From an uncultured Clostridia bacterium (lineage in GTDB: Bacteria > Bacillota > Clostridia > Oscillospirales > Acutalibacteraceae), in NCBI GenBank assembly GCA_947166625.1, contig CAMVEX010000012.1, forward strand, positions 1-64,000: a stretch of 64,000 nucleotides of DNA. The letters run 5' to 3'. This document shows positions 1-8,623 of the stretch, one piece after another; positions within the stretch are counted from its first letter, which is position 1; each line of letters starts with the position of its first letter. Position numbers and translations under genes: made by a program. The notes beneath the pieces are model-generated. The model searched no databases and was not told where the DNA came from. It was given only the letters and a program-made list of their open reading frames with translations.

Positions 1-66
1 GTTTTTGTGGGATATTGAACTCAAAAAGTGTTGCACTTAGTTTGACAAATCACTACTGCTGTTTAA

Positions 67-534
67 TTACATATTATCTATGATCGAGGCTGCATTATCG
101 GAATTGTTGCTGATACAGAATACGACACAGTTGCCGTAAGTGAGCAGGGCGTTTGCGTCGATTTTGGGGACCTGCGCAGGGCCGTAGCCAGACCACTGAT
201 CGTGAAGATACTGAACTCTTGCCTGAACAGCCTCTTTGACGGAGGAAACGGCGTTTTCATCGGCGCATTCAAATACTGCTATCTCGTCGGCGCTGCCTGC
301 GCTGTTGTCAATATAATAGCTGACATTGACGATCAGCTCCTTATCAATCCCGTAAACATCATAAACTCTCTCGGGATCAAGCACCTTTTCTACCTGACCG
401 TCAAACTCAAGACCGTTTGCAAGGGCCTCGGCTGTTTTTTCGACATCAAGAGAATTTGCCTGAGTATTTCCGCCGCAAGCGGCAAGAGAAAGCACCAAAG
501 CCAGAATAACTGCGATAACAATTGATTTTTTCAT
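67..534 (-). CDS. DUF4358-type lipoprotein
   Basis: Predicted 155-aa surface lipoprotein. The N-terminus is a lipoprotein signal peptide (MKKS start, hydrophobic stretch, lipobox LAAC around residue 20), so it should be lipid-anchored outside the membrane. The mature part, with its short DPERVYDVYGI-like segment and a central stretch on vectorial averages of charge, resembles the DUF4358 family of small clostridial lipoproteins, whose role is unknown. I chose the ATG at 534 because GGAGG lies just upstream and the signal peptide begins there; a longer in-frame start at 591 would add a basic, non-signal extension. It lies 17 bp downstream of an SGNH hydrolase gene on the same strand, so the two are probably co-transcribed. 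The family call rests on overall resemblance, not on a catalytic motif. Confidence 0.75.
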   Translation of the reverse strand: MKKSIVIAVILALVLSLAACGGNTQANSLDVEKTAEALANGLEFDGQVEKVLDPERVYDVYGIDKELIVNVSYYIDNSAGSADEIAVFECADENAVSSVKEAVQARVQYLHDQWSGYGPAQVPKIDANALLTYGNCVVFCISNNSDNAASIIDNM

Positions 535-551
535 ACCTGTCCTCCGTTTTA

Positions 552-1340
552 TCACATATTGTCTGCGACAGTCCGTGCCCAGACCATACAATAATCTTTT
601 AAAAGATGAGCGCCGTCAGCCGAATAGCTTTCGGGAAGATAACCGTCGCTTCCGGTAATATCAACGCCCGCTTTGATATATTTGCAATTTTCTTCTTCGG
701 CGATCTGCTCGATAATACCGTTCATTTTAATCAAAGCGTCTTTATTATATCCGTAAAGATTCTCATCGGATTTTGTCTTTGAAATAGGCAGGGTCGAGAG
801 AAGAATTATCTGAGCTCCCGGTACCTTTTCGCGCGCGGCGGCAATGACCTTCTTATATTGGGAAGTAAACACTTCCATACTGCCCCAGCCGCATTCGTTA
901 TCACCGAACATTATGAAGATTTTATCAAACTGCTTACCGTCAAGCTCATTGATGACCGGGACTTTTCTGCCCTCGCTCGGATCGGTAAACACGGTATTGA
1001 CATTGAGAGAAACTTTTGCGTAAACATTCTTTGCGATGCCGTAATTGCCGAGGGCGAGAAGCCTCGAATTACCGATAAACGCACAGTTGTCAAAGCAGGA
1101 GAAATCCGTATTTATCGAAGAAGGGTCAACAAGCGAATACTCGGATTCGGTAACCGAAACGGATTCAACAGGGGAAGGCTGCGTATCCGCCGTATCGGAA
1201 GCCGAAGAAGATGAGGTTTCGGGGTCATCCGCAGGTTTTTTTACGGCGTGAAAAACGCAGATAAATATAACAAACGCAAGAATTACAAAAACAACGCCGA
1301 CAGCGAATTTTTTAACGCCGCCGCTTTTATCATTACTCAT
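552..1340 (-). CDS. Membrane-anchored SGNH/GDSL-type hydrolase
   Basis: A 262-aa protein with one N-terminal transmembrane segment (about residues 11-31), a Ser/Thr-rich linker, and an extracytoplasmic SGNH-hydrolase domain. Block I appears as FIGNSRL (catalytic Ser, with N in place of the usual D), block III as FGDNECGWG, and block V as SADGAHL (Asp-His pair). The family includes esterases and acetyltransferase-partner deacetylases for cell-wall polymers or glycans; the substrate here is unknown. The ATG at 1340 is preferred because the transmembrane helix follows it; the open frame continues upstream to 1397 without a matching signal. It is the first gene of a two-gene unit with the DUF4358 lipoprotein. 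Confidence 0.8.
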   Translation of the reverse strand: MSNDKSGGVKKFAVGVVFVILAFVIFICVFHAVKKPADDPETSSSSASDTADTQPSPVESVSVTESEYSLVDPSSINTDFSCFDNCAFIGNSRLLALGNYGIAKNVYAKVSLNVNTVFTDPSEGRKVPVINELDGKQFDKIFIMFGDNECGWGSMEVFTSQYKKVIAAAREKVPGAQIILLSTLPISKTKSDENLYGYNKDALIKMNGIIEQIAEEENCKYIKAGVDITGSDGYLPESYSADGAHLLKDYCMVWARTVADNM

Positions 1341-1485
1341 ACATGGCCTCAAAAATGCTGAAAATCTCAAGGCGCCGCTAAAACGGCAACCTTGCACATA
1401 TTACTCTACTACTTTATATATAAGTATTCAATTTACAATATATTACAAATAAGTAACAAAAGAATTACACGGGAATTCTGAGCGG

Positions 1486-2094
1486 TCACGGTTTGAGGAT
1501 ACCGCTCTCGACAGAATTTTTGACAATTCCTGTGACGACCTTCCAAAGTTCGGGGGCCGCATCCCTGATGACGCTCATTCTTTTGAGTACGGCAGGGGCA
1601 TGGACATCCCCTTCTTTCCAGGTATGTCCGCCGGTAAAATAATTATGGATCAGCGGCTGAATCCTGTCACAGACATTGGCAAATTGCGCCTCGGGAGTTT
1701 CTTTCGCCTCAAACTCATCCCAGAGAGAACGGATCTCGTCGCGGCAATCATCGGGAAGAAGCGAAAACAGCTTATCGGCCGCATTCAATTCACGCTCTCT
1801 TTTATCCTTATGGCCTTCGCTGTCATAAGCGAAGGTATCGCCCGCATAGACCTCAACGAGATCGTGGCAGAGGGCAATTTTGATTACTCTTGAAACATCA
1901 ACCGTTTCGCTTGAATATTCACTCAAGATCAAAGCGAACACGGCAAAATGCCAGGAGTGCTCCGCATCATTCTCACGCCTTGAGCCGTCAATCAAAAGAG
2001 TGCGCCTGAATACATTTTTCATTTTGTCGATTTCGACAAGAAAGCCGAGCTGTTTCCTGAGCCTTTCATTATCGAGAAATTCAAAATCAGCCAT
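1486..2094 (-). CDS. HD-domain phosphohydrolase (YfbR/HDDC2-like)
   Basis: A 202-aa soluble HD-superfamily metal-dependent phosphohydrolase. The metal-binding signature is visible as AEHSWH (His46 region), then CHDLVE (His77-Asp78), and a downstream Asp-containing segment near 140 (CDRIQPLIHNY). This arrangement matches the YfbR / HDDC2 group of 5'-deoxynucleotidases, which dephosphorylate deoxynucleoside monophosphates; that specific activity is inferred from family only. The gene starts 11 bp after the FemAB-like gene and closes a minus-strand operon running from the fucosidase (6252) through arsC-like, cca and femAB-like genes. Nothing abnormal in length or motifs. Confidence 0.85.
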   Translation of the reverse strand: MADFEFLDNERLRKQLGFLVEIDKMKNVFRRTLLIDGSRRENDAEHSWHFAVFALILSEYSSETVDVSRVIKIALCHDLVEVYAGDTFAYDSEGHKDKRERELNAADKLFSLLPDDCRDEIRSLWDEFEAKETPEAQFANVCDRIQPLIHNYFTGGHTWKEGDVHAPAVLKRMSVIRDAAPELWKVVTGIVKNSVESGILKP

Positions 2095-2105
2095 TTTTTC
2101 ACCGT

Positions 2106-3155
2106 TTATTTAATCAGTTTTGAGCGCAGCTTGCGCATCGATTTCATGGTGCGGGTGGCAAAATCAACGAATTTATAGCCTGCTTTATCCATTATCAGAT
2201 CCGCCTCGCCCATAAACTCGATATAATCATTGCAAAAACCCTTTTTGAATTTATAGATGCCGTGGAGCGGATTGTTTTCATCCGGGTAGCCGCCCCTGAA
2301 ATCATACCAGTTGCATCCCTCTTCAATAGCCCATTTTATCATAGACCACTGAACGAGATAAGTCGGCATAAGATTGCGGTGTTCGTTGGAACTTGCGCCG
2401 TAAACATACCATATTTTATCGCCCACGTGAACATCGAGGGCGCCCGCAAGAAGCTCATCCTCATAATAAGCAAAATAGATCCTGGCGTCATCGCCGAAGG
2501 CATCCATGATCCTTTCAAAATACTCGGTGCTTCTGATAGCGAAATTATCGCGCGAGCCGGTTATGAGCATAAGCTTATGAAAATCGCCGCAGGCTTCTTT
2601 GCCTTTGATTTCTATCCTTACACCCTTACGCTCCGCAAGCCTTGTATTATATCTTGTCTTGGAATGAAAGCCTGCCATTACCTCCTCCTCGGTTTTGCCC
2701 TCGAGAGGAAGCCTGAAAATATACCTCGCCTGAACGGTATCGAAGCCTTCGCCGTGTTCGCGGAAGGTGAAACCGAGAGATTTGAGTAAATCAATATATT
2801 GCGTGTTATCATTGGGAGTGTCGGTATCTATTTTGAAGGTATAAGCCTTATTTTTTTTGCCGAAATCCGATACGGCTCCGATAAGCTCGGTGACCGTTTC
2901 TTTATCGGTGAGGTCGCACACGGGGCCTCTGGGCGCATACATCATTCTGAACGGAGTATAAGGGATTTTACGGATAAGCACTCCGCACACACCTTTGATC
3001 TCACCGGAATCGCCGCGGCAGATAAAACCCGTCCAATCCCATTCTTTTTTGACCCTGCCCCACATGGAGGTCTGCATCATGTGACCTTTCGGGTGGCTTT
3101 TGATAAAAGAATCGAATTCACCGGCTTCATTTATCCTGACTGTTTCTATACTCAT
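2106..3155 (-). CDS. FemAB-family aminoacyltransferase (peptidoglycan bridge type)
   Basis: A 349-aa GNAT-fold protein of the FemAB/FmhB family, which transfers amino acids from aminoacyl-tRNA to the peptide of lipid II to build peptidoglycan cross-bridges. Support: a duplicated acyltransferase layout, the opening segment GHMMQTSMWGRVKKEW, a central GFHSKTRYNTRLAERKG (typical Fem basic patch) and the C-terminal YDFRGGYPDENNPLHGIYKF. The coiled-coil arm of FemA/X is not evident. Start chosen at 3155 (MSIETV) with a GGGGAG ribosome site; an upstream extension to 3305 would lie inside cca in another frame. It overlaps the end of cca by 29 bp, so translation is probably coupled. The amino acid transferred cannot be read from sequence. 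Confidence 0.88.
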   Translation of the reverse strand: MSIETVRINEAGEFDSFIKSHPKGHMMQTSMWGRVKKEWDWTGFICRGDSGEIKGVCGVLIRKIPYTPFRMMYAPRGPVCDLTDKETVTELIGAVSDFGKKNKAYTFKIDTDTPNDNTQYIDLLKSLGFTFREHGEGFDTVQARYIFRLPLEGKTEEEVMAGFHSKTRYNTRLAERKGVRIEIKGKEACGDFHKLMLITGSRDNFAIRSTEYFERIMDAFGDDARIYFAYYEDELLAGALDVHVGDKIWYVYGASSNEHRNLMPTYLVQWSMIKWAIEEGCNWYDFRGGYPDENNPLHGIYKFKKGFCNDYIEFMGEADLIMDKAGYKFVDFATRTMKSMRKLRSKLIK

Positions 3156-4509
3156 TAAGCAACTCCCCGGCTCTTGATAAGAGAGCCTCTTTTTCATTTT
3201 TGATTTTATTATCCATGACTTCATCAAGAAGTATTCTGAGCACTTCGCCGAGACTGCGTGAAGGCTCGAAGCCGAGCGAGATGAGATCGGCTCCGTCAAC
3301 GGCAAGGTCTTTGAGGGTAAAGCATTTCTGCTCCGATATTATCTGCTCAAATATTTCTCTTGCGCGCTCGTTTTCGGAAAGGAATTTCGGCGTGAGGAAA
3401 GAATCGAGGGCCGTCACATCGGCTTTGCGCACCTCGTAAAGCTCACGCACGGTATCCTCGCCGAGCTTTCCGATATATTTCTTAAAAGTCTTTTTGCTCA
3501 TTTTTTCGGGCATCAGCCCGTGATTCTCCACAAGAGTGCAGACATGTTTTTTGAGCCTGTTGGAGGCTTTCATATTGTTGAGGATCATACGGGCGATTTT
3601 AACGCTTATCTCTGCGTGACCGTAAAAATGCCCGATCCCGTTCTCATCAACCGTCTTTGTATAAGGCTTTCCGCTGTCGTGAAAAAGCATGGCGAGACGG
3701 AGTTCACAATCCGGTCTGATATTATCGACCGCGTGGAGGGTATGATTCCAGACATCGTATCTGTGAGCGGGATTTTGCTGATCGAGATCTTTCATCGGCT
3801 CGAGCTCGGGCATAACGGTAAAGATAACATCACCGAAAGCCGAGAGAACTCCGGCGGCGTTTTTACCCTCAAGGAGTTTACAAAGCTCCGAAAAAATCCT
3901 CTCATTTGAAATTAATTTAAGTAACTCTCTGTTTTTGTGAATCGACTTTTCGGTTTCACTGTCTATCTCAAATCCCAGAACGCTCGAAAAACGCAGAGCG
4001 CGCATTATCCTCAGAGCGTCTTCGCCGAATCTTTTATCAGGGTTGCCTACGCATCGGATGATTTTATTCCGGATATCTTCCGTTCCGCCGAAAAGATCCG
4101 TGATCCCCTTCACGGGGTGAAAAGCGAGGGCATTGCAGGTAAAATCGCGCCTTGACAGATCATCCTCAAGCCTGCCGGTGAAAATTACGCCATCCGGCCG
4201 GCGGCGGTCCGAATAATCTCCGTCAATGCGAAAGGCTGTTATCTCATAAGGCACGGAATCGGAGATAACGGTGACGGTACCGTGCCTGATACCGGTTTCT
4301 ATACACCGGAAACCCGAAAAGACATTTTTTATCTCATCGGGCTTGGCGGAGGTGGTGATGTCAAAATCATGAGGCTCTTTGCCCATGACCATATCTCTGA
4401 CCGCTCCGCCCACGGCATAAGCCTCAAAGCCCGCTTCATTGAGCATATTTATTATCTTTACGGCGCCGGGCGGTAAAGAATAATTATCACTTACTCCCAT
4501 GATTTCCAT
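3127..4509 (-). CDS. cca: CCA-adding tRNA nucleotidyltransferase
   Basis: A 460-aa class II tRNA nucleotidyltransferase that adds or repairs the 3' CCA of tRNAs. The nucleotidyltransferase head shows GGAVRD (residues about 35-40) and the metal-binding HDFDITT; the following RRDFTCNALAFHP and the RALRFSSVLGF region are the standard poly(A)/CCA neck motifs. A C-terminal HD domain (LFHDSGKP, then VENHGLMP) is present, as in the longer bacterial members with added phosphohydrolase activity. Its ATG lies inside the end of the arsC-like gene (19-bp overlap), and its end overlaps the FemAB-like gene. A second in-frame ATG at 4500 is a possible alternative start. Note that both tRNA genes in this window already encode CCA, so here the enzyme would mainly serve repair or other tRNAs. 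Confidence 0.93.
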   Translation of the reverse strand: MEIMGVSDNYSLPPGAVKIINMLNEAGFEAYAVGGAVRDMVMGKEPHDFDITTSAKPDEIKNVFSGFRCIETGIRHGTVTVISDSVPYEITAFRIDGDYSDRRRPDGVIFTGRLEDDLSRRDFTCNALAFHPVKGITDLFGGTEDIRNKIIRCVGNPDKRFGEDALRIMRALRFSSVLGFEIDSETEKSIHKNRELLKLISNERIFSELCKLLEGKNAAGVLSAFGDVIFTVMPELEPMKDLDQQNPAHRYDVWNHTLHAVDNIRPDCELRLAMLFHDSGKPYTKTVDENGIGHFYGHAEISVKIARMILNNMKASNRLKKHVCTLVENHGLMPEKMSKKTFKKYIGKLGEDTVRELYEVRKADVTALDSFLTPKFLSENERAREIFEQIISEQKCFTLKDLAVDGADLISLGFEPSRSLGEVLRILLDEVMDNKIKNEKEALLSRAGELLNEYRNSQDK

Positions 4510-4829
4510 ACATCGGGGCAGTAGCCGACCGTACTCTGTCTGCCGTTTCTGACGATGGGAGTTCTGAACAACTCCCCGTTTTCCAAAAGCTTCTCAATTT
4601 TAGCCTCATAAGGAACATATTTGATGAAGCTTTTTTCGTATGCCTTGGATTTCTCGTTTATCAATTCATCTAGCGAGCCGACATTCGCGAGCACGCTGCT
4701 GAGCTCGCCCTTACTCAGACTTTTTTGGCTGAGGTCGATAAACTGAAACCTGATATTTCTCTCTTTGAAATATCTCTGCGCTTTTTTAGTATCAAAGCAT
4801 TTGTTTGATCCGAAAATCTGAATATTCAT
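4491..4829 (-). CDS. ArsC/Spx-family thioredoxin-fold protein
   Basis: A 112-aa protein of the arsenate reductase (ArsC)/Spx/YffB family. It begins MNIQIFGSNKCFDTKKA with a single active-site Cys at residue 11, followed by the family's ERNIRFQFIDL strand and the conserved FRTPIVRNG segment containing the Arg of the ArsC signature. Without the second Cys of a CxxC pair it is neither a clear arsenate reductase nor Spx, and its actual role is unknown. The ATG at 4829 is directly after the stop of the fucosidase gene (4831), so it is probably translated by coupling; the longer frame to 4862 overlaps the fucosidase. It is embedded in an operon with cca, with no arsenic genes nearby. Confidence 0.8.
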   Translation of the reverse strand: MNIQIFGSNKCFDTKKAQRYFKERNIRFQFIDLSQKSLSKGELSSVLANVGSLDELINEKSKAYEKSFIKYVPYEAKIEKLLENGELFRTPIVRNGRQSTVGYCPDVWKSWE

Positions 4830-4830
4830 A

Positions 4831-6252
4831 TCAATAAGCCTCAAATTTTGAAATTGCGGCAAAGCATCTGGCTTTATTTATCCTGAGCTTGAAATACCTT
4901 GCTCTTATCTCATCAAAACGGCAGATGCGTTTATAGCCTATAACGGTTTCGCGGGCAAGGCGTTTCCACTTGCCGTCTGCCATTACAAAAAGCTCAAATT
5001 CCTCTATCTGCTGACCGGTGCGGATATGCTCGCCGAGAACTATTTTATTGATATCATATTCATCGCCGAGGTCGAGAGTGAGCTCCGCCCCTTCGGGGTC
5101 GCCGCCGGAATGCCAATATGATTCATCGGAGGGCTCAAGAATTTTTTGAGCGATATGATCATCGTCAAGATGGCGGTTATCCGTCATTACGGAATCCTCG
5201 GCAAGATTCTCTTTGAAATCAATATCGAGCTGGGCGCCGAGGGACAGAATCACCTCGACATCCTTCTCATTGATCTTACCGGATGGCATAGGCGGAATAT
5301 TGAGAAGAAGAGACGCGTTTGCGCCGACGGAATTATAATATATCTCGGTAAGTTTCGCGAGAGATTTTACGGTGTATTCATCAGAATCGTGATAAAACCA
5401 GCCTTTGCGCAGAGAAACATCGACCTCGGCGGGGTACCATATAAGCCTGTTGCAATGCTTTATCGCCTTCCTGCCGCCCAGATCAAGCTCCGTGGGATTT
5501 ATCTTTTTGGGAGGCTTTGTAACAGACGGATCTGCCGCGGCGGCGATCCTGTCTGCCTCGCTGTAATAATAAGGCACAACGCTCCATTCACTCTTGCGGC
5601 AAACTCCGGCTTCATTCCCGCACCAGCGGACATCGGGCCCGCAGATATGGATGGTCGCATTCGGCTGATACTTTCGGACTGTGTCAAAATATCGCTGCCA
5701 GTCATACTCCTGCTTTTTGCCGTGTTTACCCTCACCGCAGGCGCCGTCAAGCCAGACGCAGAAAAGATCGCCGTAGCCCGTGAGCAGTTCGGTGAGCTGA
5801 TTTACATAAAAATCATCATAAGCTTTACCGGTGCCGTAGGAATCCTCGTGGCGATCCCACGGGGAGAGATAAATTCCGAATTTAATGCCGTATTCCCTGC
5901 AGGCATCCGCGCATTCTCTGACGACATCGCCCTTGCCGCCCTTCCAAAGAGATGAAGCGACGGAGTGATCGGTATATTTACTCGGCCAAAGGCAGAAGCC
6001 GTCATGATGCTTTGCTGTGAGTATGATGCCCTTCATGTGAGACAGCATACAGAGCCTCGCCCACTGCCTGCAATCAAGCTCCTCCGGGGCAAAGAGCTCG
6101 GGGTCTTCGTTTCCGCTGCCCCACTCGGAATCGGTAAAAGTGTTTATGCCGAAATGCATAAAGGCGTAAAATTCATTTTTTTGCCATTCAAGCTGCCTCT
6201 CGGACGGTTTAATCGAAGCGGCGTATTCTATATAATCGGGATATTTTTTCAT
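4831..6252 (-). CDS. Alpha-L-fucosidase, GH29, with C-terminal F5/8-type C domain
   Basis: A 473-aa glycoside hydrolase family 29 enzyme that releases alpha-linked L-fucose from glycans. The catalytic (beta/alpha)8 domain has the family hallmarks FMHFGINTFTDSEWG, TAKHHDGFCLWPS, and FCVWLDGACGEG, whose Asp is the expected nucleophile; the end of the barrel is ASLLLNIPPMPSG. Residues from about 350 form a galactose-binding-like (F5/8 type C) module ending ARCFAAISKFEAY. No signal peptide, so it is cytoplasmic and should act on imported fucosylated oligosaccharides. The ATG at 6252 has TGGAGATC just upstream. It is first in an operon with arsC-like, cca, femAB-like and HD genes and is divergent from the GH92 gene. 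Confidence 0.93.
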   Translation of the reverse strand: MKKYPDYIEYAASIKPSERQLEWQKNEFYAFMHFGINTFTDSEWGSGNEDPELFAPEELDCRQWARLCMLSHMKGIILTAKHHDGFCLWPSKYTDHSVASSLWKGGKGDVVRECADACREYGIKFGIYLSPWDRHEDSYGTGKAYDDFYVNQLTELLTGYGDLFCVWLDGACGEGKHGKKQEYDWQRYFDTVRKYQPNATIHICGPDVRWCGNEAGVCRKSEWSVVPYYYSEADRIAAAADPSVTKPPKKINPTELDLGGRKAIKHCNRLIWYPAEVDVSLRKGWFYHDSDEYTVKSLAKLTEIYYNSVGANASLLLNIPPMPSGKINEKDVEVILSLGAQLDIDFKENLAEDSVMTDNRHLDDDHIAQKILEPSDESYWHSGGDPEGAELTLDLGDEYDINKIVLGEHIRTGQQIEEFELFVMADGKWKRLARETVIGYKRICRFDEIRARYFKLRINKARCFAAISKFEAY

Positions 6253-6281
6253 AATGATCTCCATAAAAACATACTGCATAT

Positions 6282-6310
6282 ATGATAACATCTTTCGGTA
6301 AATGTTTCAA
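6282..6310 (-). promoter_or_regulatory. Sigma-A promoter of the fucosidase operon
   Basis: On the minus strand, TTGAAA (6310-6305) and TATCAT (6287-6282) are separated by exactly 17 bp and lie about 30-58 bp upstream of the fucosidase ATG. It is back to back with the plus-strand GH92 promoter, so the two glycan genes share one 110-bp control region. Confidence 0.6.
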
Positions 6311-6317
6311 TATGATA

Positions 6318-6346
6318 TTGACTTTATTTTTGAGGTAATTTATTAT
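6318..6346 (+). promoter_or_regulatory. Sigma-A promoter of the GH92 operon
   Basis: TTGACT (6318-6323) and TATTAT (6341-6346) with 17-bp spacing. Transcription should begin near 6353, which is downstream of the first possible ATG (6348) and therefore supports the ATG at 6363 as the GH92 start. Confidence 0.6.
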
Positions 6347-6362
6347 AATGAAGGGTGATAAA

Positions 6363-8408
6363 ATGAAATATTGTGACTATGTAAACGTCAAGCAGGGCTC
6401 GGATTCAACACACAGATTTTCAAACGGAAACACTCTGCCTCTGTGTCAGCTTCCGTTCGGGATGACGGCGTTCGCGCCGCAGACGGCGCAAAACAGTTTA
6501 AGATGGTATTATCAGCCCAAAAGCAGGAGCTTTGACGGCATAAGGCTCACTCATCAGCCCTCGCCTTGGATAGCGGATTACGGAGCCGTTTGCTTCATGC
6601 CGCAAAGGAAGCCTCTCAACATAACCGAAGACAGGCGCTGGTCGGGATTCAGACCGGCTGACGCTGTCTTAAAGCCGTATTATCTCAAATACAGCCTGCT
6701 GAGATATTTTGCTGATATTGAGATAACGCCCACCGAGCGATGCGCGGTAATGAAGCTTACATTCAAAAAAGACGGCGGGAACTTTTTATCCGTCCTCCCC
6801 GTTGACGGAAAATATTCATATAAGTTTTCCGCAAAGAAAAATACACTGTATGTGACGACAGATCAGAATATGGGCGGAGACTGCAAAAACTTCTGCGAAT
6901 ACCTCGTGATAAAATTCCCGCAGGGAAGCGTTGACACAGATGAGATTTTCACGGGCAGGGCCGATACGCTTAAACCGGGGAAATCTATAACCGGAAAAGA
7001 TACCGGAATACACATCGGATTAAACGGCGATAAAACCGAAATCAAAATCGGCGTATCATACATTTCATTTGAACAGGCTCAAATCAATCTCGACAGAGAA
7101 ATCGGAGATAAATCTTTTGACGAGATCTGCGCTCAGGGCGAAAATATATGGGAGGAATATCTCTCGAGAGTAAAAATCAAGCCCGTTGACGAAAAGCAGT
7201 TCAGGACCTTCTGCTCCTGTATGTACAGAGCGTTTTTATACCCTCACAAAGCGTATGAGACCGATTCTCAGGGAAACGACATACACTACTGCCCGCATAC
7301 CGGAAGCGTAAAAGAGGGCAAGAGATATACCGATAACGGATTCTGGGACACATACAGGACCTGCTATTCATTCTATTCTCTCTGCGCAAAGGATGAGCTT
7401 AAAGATATGATCTCATCTTTCATCAACGAATACAGAGAGAGCGGCTGGCTTCCGAGATGGCTCTCAATAGGCGAGCGCGGATGTATGCCGAGCACCCTGA
7501 TAGACGCCGTTATATGCGACTGCGCGAAGAAGGGCTTTATATCTCAGAAGGATCTGAAGACCGCTTTTGAAGGAATGAAAAAACACGCCGAAAAAGAAGC
7601 GGAGCAGGATTATTTCGGCAGAAACGGCGCGAAGGCATATTCAAAGCTCGGATATGTCCCCTGCGACAGGCAGAGAGAGAGCGTGAATCTCACCCTTGAC
7701 GCGGCTTACGGAGACTGGTGCATTGCCGAAATCGCAAAGATGCTCGGCGACGAAAAGGCCGAGAAAAAATACCGCGGGCGCTCAAAGAACTACGCAAATC
7801 TGTTTGACAAAGAAACCGGATTTATGCGCCCGAAATATTCTGACGGAAGATTCAGAGAGGATTTCTCTCCGATCGGCTGGGGCAGAGATTATACCGAGGG
7901 AAGCGCCTGGCAGAATTCATTCGCAGTGCCTCACGATATCGAAGGGCTCGCGGAGCTTTACGGAGGCAAAGAGAAATTCCTCAAAAAAATCGATGAGCTT
8001 TTTGAGACCGCTCCGGAATACGAAATAATCGGCTATAACGCAGAAATACATGAAATAACGGAAATGGCAGCCGCAGACTTCGGTCAGTGCGCCATATCGA
8101 ATCAGCCGAGCTTCCACATTCCCTATATTTACTCCGCTCTAGGTGAAACCGAAAAAACGGCATATTGGGTTAAAAGGATATGCGAAGAAGCGTTTTCTTA
8201 TGAGGATGACGGGTTCCCGGGGGATGAAGACAACGGGTCAATGGCGCTTTGGTATATCTTTTCCATTCTCGGCTTCTATCCGTTCTGCCCCGGAAAGCTT
8301 GAATTCGTTAAAGGAATAAAGCAGGTGAAATCCGCTGAAATTCTCGGCAAAAAAATAGATACGGAGAGCATAGAGGGCAATATAATACCCTATGACTATT
8401 TTATATGA
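6363..8408 (+). CDS. GH92 alpha-mannosidase
   Basis: A 681-aa member of glycoside hydrolase family 92, calcium-dependent exo-alpha-mannosidases that trim N-glycans and mannans. The N-terminal beta-sandwich begins with the family-typical YVNVKQGSDSTHRFSNGNT and LPFGMTAFAPQ; the helical catalytic half has YTDNGFWDTYRT, GRDYTEGSAWQNSF, NQPSFHIPYIYS and the conserved end FPGDEDNGSMALWYIFS. There is no signal peptide, unlike the secreted Bacteroides enzymes, so it should work in the cytoplasm. Start at 6363 is preferred over 6348 because AAGGGTG sits 6-8 bp upstream and the predicted transcript starts after 6348. It overlaps the next small gene by 4 bp (ATGA), giving a three-gene operon with the sialidase-like gene. 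Confidence 0.95.
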   Translation: MKYCDYVNVKQGSDSTHRFSNGNTLPLCQLPFGMTAFAPQTAQNSLRWYYQPKSRSFDGIRLTHQPSPWIADYGAVCFMPQRKPLNITEDRRWSGFRPADAVLKPYYLKYSLLRYFADIEITPTERCAVMKLTFKKDGGNFLSVLPVDGKYSYKFSAKKNTLYVTTDQNMGGDCKNFCEYLVIKFPQGSVDTDEIFTGRADTLKPGKSITGKDTGIHIGLNGDKTEIKIGVSYISFEQAQINLDREIGDKSFDEICAQGENIWEEYLSRVKIKPVDEKQFRTFCSCMYRAFLYPHKAYETDSQGNDIHYCPHTGSVKEGKRYTDNGFWDTYRTCYSFYSLCAKDELKDMISSFINEYRESGWLPRWLSIGERGCMPSTLIDAVICDCAKKGFISQKDLKTAFEGMKKHAEKEAEQDYFGRNGAKAYSKLGYVPCDRQRESVNLTLDAAYGDWCIAEIAKMLGDEKAEKKYRGRSKNYANLFDKETGFMRPKYSDGRFREDFSPIGWGRDYTEGSAWQNSFAVPHDIEGLAELYGGKEKFLKKIDELFETAPEYEIIGYNAEIHEITEMAAADFGQCAISNQPSFHIPYIYSALGETEKTAYWVKRICEEAFSYEDDGFPGDEDNGSMALWYIFSILGFYPFCPGKLEFVKGIKQVKSAEILGKKIDTESIEGNIIPYDYFI

Positions 8409-8623
8409 ACAGAAAACTCACAAATAAGAAAAACTATCCTCCCAAATGCGCTTATTGCGCAAAAGGCAGGCTGTCACCGGACGGAGAGAGCGTTCTCTGC
8501 CCCAAAAAGGGAATAACATCGCCTCAGGACAATTGCCGCTCTTACAAATATGATGTGATGAAAAGAATACCGGAAAAGGCGCCGGTGATCAAATCGGCAG
8601 ACCCGAAGGATTTTGAATTATGA
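8405..8623 (+). CDS. Small Cys-containing protein of unknown function
   Basis: A 72-aa basic protein that I do not recognise by name. It has a CAYC pair (residues 15-18), a third Cys in VLCPKKG, a fourth in DNCRSYKYD, and a Lys/Pro-rich C-terminus. Four cysteines in this spacing suggest a small zinc-ribbon-like fold, but this is inference. It is clearly a translated gene: its start overlaps the GH92 stop as ATGA, and its stop overlaps the next start in the same way, so all three are translationally coupled. No signal peptide or membrane segment. Confidence 0.7.
   Translation: MNRKLTNKKNYPPKCAYCAKGRLSPDGESVLCPKKGITSPQDNCRSYKYDVMKRIPEKAPVIKSADPKDFEL

Noticed and set aside
6348-6362. Upstream ATG of GH92
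   Set aside because: It lies upstream of the predicted transcription start, while the ATG at 6363 has a proper ribosome site.
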